The notes under the pieces are model-generated. The model was not told the DNA's origin, made no database searches, and worked only from the letters and a program-made list of their open reading frames with translations. The position numbers and the translations under genes are program-made. Shown here in pieces: positions 6,582-7,929 of a DNA stretch of 7,929 nt (positions within the stretch are counted from its first letter, which is position 1; every line of letters starts with the position of its first letter). Source of the DNA: an uncultured archaeon (lineage in GTDB: Archaea > Aenigmatarchaeota > Aenigmatarchaeia > GW2011-AR5); contig CAIKBN010000178.1 in NCBI GenBank assembly GCA_903825675.1, forward strand, positions 1 to 7,929. The letters are read 5' to 3'.

Positions 6582-6590
6582 CTTTATAAC
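6582..6590 (+). promoter_or_regulatory. TATA box for the zinc-ribbon gene
   Basis: CTTTATAAC is centred about 28 bases before ATG 6614, so the mRNA probably starts at or next to the start codon. This makes the small gene its own transcription unit rather than a psmA operon member. Confidence 0.5.
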
Positions 6591-6613
6591 CAAGCTAAGT
6601 GATATAAAACATT

Positions 6614-6808
6614 ATGAAACTCTCCATTTATCGCTGCGCTAAATGCAACAAAACACGCCTTGTAGACAAAGTCGGCGACGAATGGATCTGCTTCGCATGC
6701 AAGCAGCATGTAAAGAAGCCTGAGATAAAGGAAATAGAAAAGCCCAAAGCAACAAAGGAAAAGCACGCAGAAACAAAAAAGAAGATAACTAAGAAGAAAG
6801 AGAAATAA
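6614..6808 (+). CDS. Small zinc-ribbon protein with lysine-rich tail
   Basis: This is a 64-residue protein of unknown role. The first 30 residues form a compact zinc-ribbon pattern, CxxC-14-CxxC, with C8, C11, C26 and C29 (YRCAKC ... WICFACK). Residues 30-64 are a low-complexity tail with 15 lysines plus glutamates and no hydrophobic core, likely disordered and basic. This build suits nucleic-acid or ribosome binding, but nothing in the sequence names a partner. The start is supported by the TATA box 28 bases upstream and by the protein signature beginning immediately after it. It lies 88 bases beyond psmA on the same strand. Opposite-strand frames across this stretch are low-complexity shadows. 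Confidence 0.75.
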   Translation: MKLSIYRCAKCNKTRLVDKVGDEWICFACKQHVKKPEIKEIEKPKATKEKHAETKKKITKKKEK

Positions 6809-6824
6809 TGCACTTTTCTGTAAG

Positions 6825-6833
6825 TTTTAAAAA
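6825..6833 (+). promoter_or_regulatory. Possible TATA element for the 152-residue gene
   Basis: TTTTAAAAA is centred about 26 bases before 6855. A transcript starting there would meet the GTG at 6858 or the ATG at 6867. A second A/T-rich run (6840-6851) is nearer the start and less well spaced. Confidence 0.35.
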
Positions 6834-6866
6834 GATTTGATATATTTTATATGAAGAGTGAATAGA

Positions 6867-7325
6867 ATGAGCTTCAATGCAAGACTGAATTTTGAGCATA
6901 CCAACCCGCCTATGAGGGCTTATGTGCATAAAACCTGGGGGCATTATCAAGAAGCAGAAGAATATCTAAATGATGTATTGCATAAATATGAAAAAGAATT
7001 TACTAAGTATGATTTTATTCTAGCAGCTGTATGGCGTTCAGAAACTTCAAATAACCTAGATATTTTAAGATTTGATTTTAGTGTTCCGAGCGTAGGCATA
7101 TGGCCGGGAAATCCAGTTATTTCTCCATGGTCAATTAAGAATGGCTCGTATGACCCCAGAGAAACAACCCTCGAAGATATAGTTATTGTTTTTGGAAAAG
7201 AAGGAGAATATAGAAGAATGATGACAAAAAGTTTAGAAGAATATGTTAAAACTTGGCCGTATCTCGGGAAATTAGAACCCCCGATTACAGTACCGATACC
7301 TCGCAATGAGATTTCAAATTTATGA
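6867..7325 (+). CDS. Hypothetical protein, 152 residues
   Basis: No family is recognised. The frame has a balanced composition typical of a folded soluble protein and no membrane segment or signal peptide. The N-terminal half contains a charged, amphipathic helical stretch (WGHYQEAEEYLNDVLHKYE). Two beta-like segments follow (YDFILAAVWRSE, LDILRFDFSVPSVGIWPG), then a helix with several basic residues and a proline-rich end (EPPITVPIPRNEI). A GTG start at 6858 would add three residues. The ATG at 6867 is preferred because GAGTGA precedes it, although the GTG fits a leaderless transcript from the TATA at 6825-6833. It ends 11 bases before the convergent gene. Confidence is in its being a gene, not in any function. 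Confidence 0.65.
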   Translation: MSFNARLNFEHTNPPMRAYVHKTWGHYQEAEEYLNDVLHKYEKEFTKYDFILAAVWRSETSNNLDILRFDFSVPSVGIWPGNPVISPWSIKNGSYDPRETTLEDIVIVFGKEGEYRRMMTKSLEEYVKTWPYLGKLEPPITVPIPRNEISNL

Positions 7326-7336
7326 TAAAAGCCTTT

Positions 7337-7633
7337 CTAATAAATGCCTAAAGCCTTTACAGTTACACCTTCTAATCTTATTTGTCCACTTTTTTTCTTT
7401 TTATCAGGTATGTGAGTAATTGTATTTTTAAATTCTTCTTCTGGGAATGGACTGCGGAACCTTACATAAGTGTGACCAAGGGAGGCATTATGTTCTACAC
7501 TCAACTTATGCAATCTAGCATAACGGTCTATAATTTCTCTTACGTGATGCCTAACATCCTTGCAAGCATCAGCATAGTTTACCATAAGACATCTATCATA
7601 ATGATTGTTAGAGCTGTTTACTTTATTTCCCAT
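7337..7633 (-). CDS. Hypothetical protein, 98 residues
   Basis: No family is recognised. The protein is charged and soluble, with several histidines and two cysteines in the N-terminal half (YDRCLMVNYADACKDVRHHV). An amphipathic helix is likely (DVRHHVREIIDRYARLHKL), then HTYVRFRSPFPEEEF and a basic KKKK stretch. The pattern looks like a real small protein, not an antisense shadow. The ATG at 7631-7633 is preceded by GGGAGTGGG, a good Shine-Dalgarno-like site, and by a TATA element at 7671-7680 that predicts a ~16-base leader. An internal ATG at 7583-7585 would give 82 residues. An open plus-strand frame over the same DNA has poor protein character and is not called. The gene is flanked on its 5' side by the hairpin array. 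Confidence 0.6.
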   Translation of the reverse strand: MGNKVNSSNNHYDRCLMVNYADACKDVRHHVREIIDRYARLHKLSVEHNASLGHTYVRFRSPFPEEEFKNTITHIPDKKKKSGQIRLEGVTVKALGIY

Positions 7634-7670
7634 ATTTGTCCCACTCCCAACCGACTATTATAGCAGTCAA

Positions 7671-7680
7671 GTATAAAAAG
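7671..7680 (-). promoter_or_regulatory. TATA box for the 98-residue gene, usable in both directions
   Basis: On the minus strand CTTTTTATAC predicts a transcript start near 7649, about 16 bases before the ATG at 7633. On the plus strand the same DNA reads GTATAAAAAG, also a good TATA box, which would start a transcript near 7702 running into the hairpin array. It sits in the loop of a 5-bp stem (CAAGT 7668-7672, ACTTG 7681-7685). Confidence 0.45.
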
Positions 7681-7715
7681 ACTTGTTTTTGACTTCTAAA
7701 GTGAACTGAAGTCAG

Positions 7716-7753
7716 AAAGACATCCACAAAGAAGCAAAGAGGATGTCATTTTT
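7716..7753. repeat. Array unit A: GACATCC/GGATGTC hairpin
   Basis: GACATCC (7719-7725) pairs with GGATGTC (7741-7747) around a 15-base A-rich loop. The stem continues with AAA against TTT past a bulged A at 7748. Unit B at 7770-7811 has the same arms, a similar ACAAAGAA-containing loop and the same bulge, 56 bases downstream. Confidence 0.75.
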
Positions 7754-7769
7754 GAATTCTTCAGAATTC
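7754..7769. repeat. GAATTC palindrome between units A and B
   Basis: GAATTC (7754-7759) and GAATTC (7764-7769) flank TTCA. The symmetry extends outward: 7742-7753 (right arm of unit A) is nearly the reverse complement of 7770-7780 (left arm of unit B), with one bulged A and one wobble. The whole stretch 7742-7780 is therefore a long imperfect palindrome competing with the two flanking hairpins. Confidence 0.7.
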
Positions 7770-7811
7770 GAAAAGACATCACAAAGAAACACAAAACATG
7801 ATGTCATTTTC
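7770..7811. repeat. Array unit B: GACATCA/TGATGTC hairpin
   Basis: GACATCA (7775-7781) pairs with TGATGTC (7799-7805) around a 17-base A-rich loop. GAAAA (7770-7774) pairs with TTTTC (7807-7811) past a bulged A at 7806, making a 12-bp interrupted stem. Compared with unit A, the seventh pair has changed from C-G to A-T on both arms. Confidence 0.75.
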
Positions 7812-7820
7812 AAAACACCT

Positions 7821-7837
7821 AATATACTTCGTATATT
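7821..7837. repeat. AATATAC/GTATATT hairpin
   Basis: AATATAC (7821-7827) and GTATATT (7831-7837) are exact reverse complements around TTC. Confidence 0.7.
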
Positions 7838-7841
7838 GTAG

Positions 7842-7876
7842 TTTCGAAAAGTCAATCTCGATTGACATTTTCGAAA
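7842..7876. repeat. 15-bp hairpin with CTCG loop
   Basis: TTTCGAAAAGTCAAT (7842-7856) pairs with ATTGAC plus TTTTCGAAA (7861-7866, 7868-7876). A single bulged A at 7867 interrupts the right arm and the loop is CTCG (7857-7860). It is the strongest stem in the window and has the same bulged-A-then-T-run design as units A and B. Confidence 0.85.
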
Positions 7877-7907
7877 TACCTTAGTTGATACTACGGTATT
7901 TATACCG
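7875..7907. repeat. Overlapping AATACC/GGTATT and CGGTAT/ATACCG hairpins
   Basis: AATACC (7875-7880) pairs with GGTATT (7895-7900). Inside, TAGT/ACTA (7882-7885, 7890-7893) closes a TGAT loop after one mismatch. The right arm is also part of CGGTAT-TT-ATACCG (7894-7907), so the two stems compete. Confidence 0.7.
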
Positions 7908-7929
7908 TTTCGAATTGAGATGCATAAAG

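Larger units (their letters stand above)
7691..7929. repeat. Dense array of inverted repeats with no gene
   Basis: No credible reading frame lies in the last ~240 bases. Instead the DNA is a near-continuous series of hairpins: GACTTC/GAAGTC (7691-7713), two related GACATC units (7716-7753 and 7770-7811), a GAATTC palindrome between them (7754-7769), AATATAC/GTATATT (7821-7837), a 15-bp stem (7842-7876), and AATACC/GGTATT overlapping CGGTAT/ATACCG (7875-7907). The array may continue past the edge, since GAGATGCAT (7916-7924) matches part of an arm in hairpin 3 at 5665-5692. It could be palindromic repeat DNA or a structured transcript. Confidence 0.8.

Noticed and set aside
7382..7663. 93-residue open frame on the plus strand opposite the 98-residue gene
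   Set aside because: Its composition is that of an antisense shadow. The minus-strand gene has a better promoter, ribosome-binding site and amino-acid character.
7691..7929. CRISPR array
   Set aside because: The repeats are inverted rather than direct, differ in sequence and length, and are not separated by spacers of uniform size.

Overview
The window is archaeal. It carries signal recognition particle protein SRP54, a proteasome alpha subunit, and A/T-rich TATA elements about 25-29 bases before several start codons. The compact gene spacing, small proteins and divergent SRP54 G-motifs would suit a DPANN-like lineage (Woesearchaeota or Pacearchaeota type). That placement is an inference from protein character, not a demonstrated assignment.

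Layout, left to right. Positions 1-428 (minus) hold the N-terminal part of a metallo-beta-lactamase-fold hydrolase that runs off the left edge. It is divergent from SRP54 (577-1956, plus), whose coding sequence contains an in-frame nested palindrome. SRP54 converges with adenylosuccinate synthetase PurA (1962-3278, minus), leaving a 5-base gap. PurA is divergent from a three-helix SemiSWEET/PQ-loop transporter with a histidine-rich N-terminus (3371-3715, plus). This converges with a class I SAM-dependent methyltransferase-like protein (3732-4610, minus). Next comes a BadF/BadG or N-acetylglucosamine-kinase family sugar kinase (4687-5589, minus). A 222-base divergent intergenic region with three strong hairpins separates the kinase from the proteasome alpha subunit (about 5812-6525, plus). 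Downstream lie a 64-residue zinc-ribbon/lysine-tail protein (6614-6808, plus), an unrecognised 152-residue protein (6867-7325, plus) and an unrecognised 98-residue protein (7337-7633, minus). The last ~240 bases (7691-7929) have no credible gene and are packed with inverted repeats.

The genes form no single pathway. They are mostly individually promoted housekeeping genes: protein targeting (SRP54), protein degradation (PsmA), purine synthesis (PurA), and sugar uptake and phosphorylation (SemiSWEET, kinase). Several have a TATA-to-start distance that implies leaderless mRNA. Others have short leaders with a Shine-Dalgarno-like stretch.

The most unusual content is not a protein. Palindromic DNA occurs in three places: inside the SRP54 reading frame (1201-1247), between the kinase and psmA (5609-5692), and as a dense array at the right end (7691-7907). 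In the right-end array two tandem units differ by a compensatory base-pair change. Three stems share a single bulged A followed by a T-run, and some arms can pair with more than one partner. This looks like a family of small palindromic repeat elements or structured RNAs, one of which may have entered a coding sequence in frame. The shared-family part is a hypothesis.
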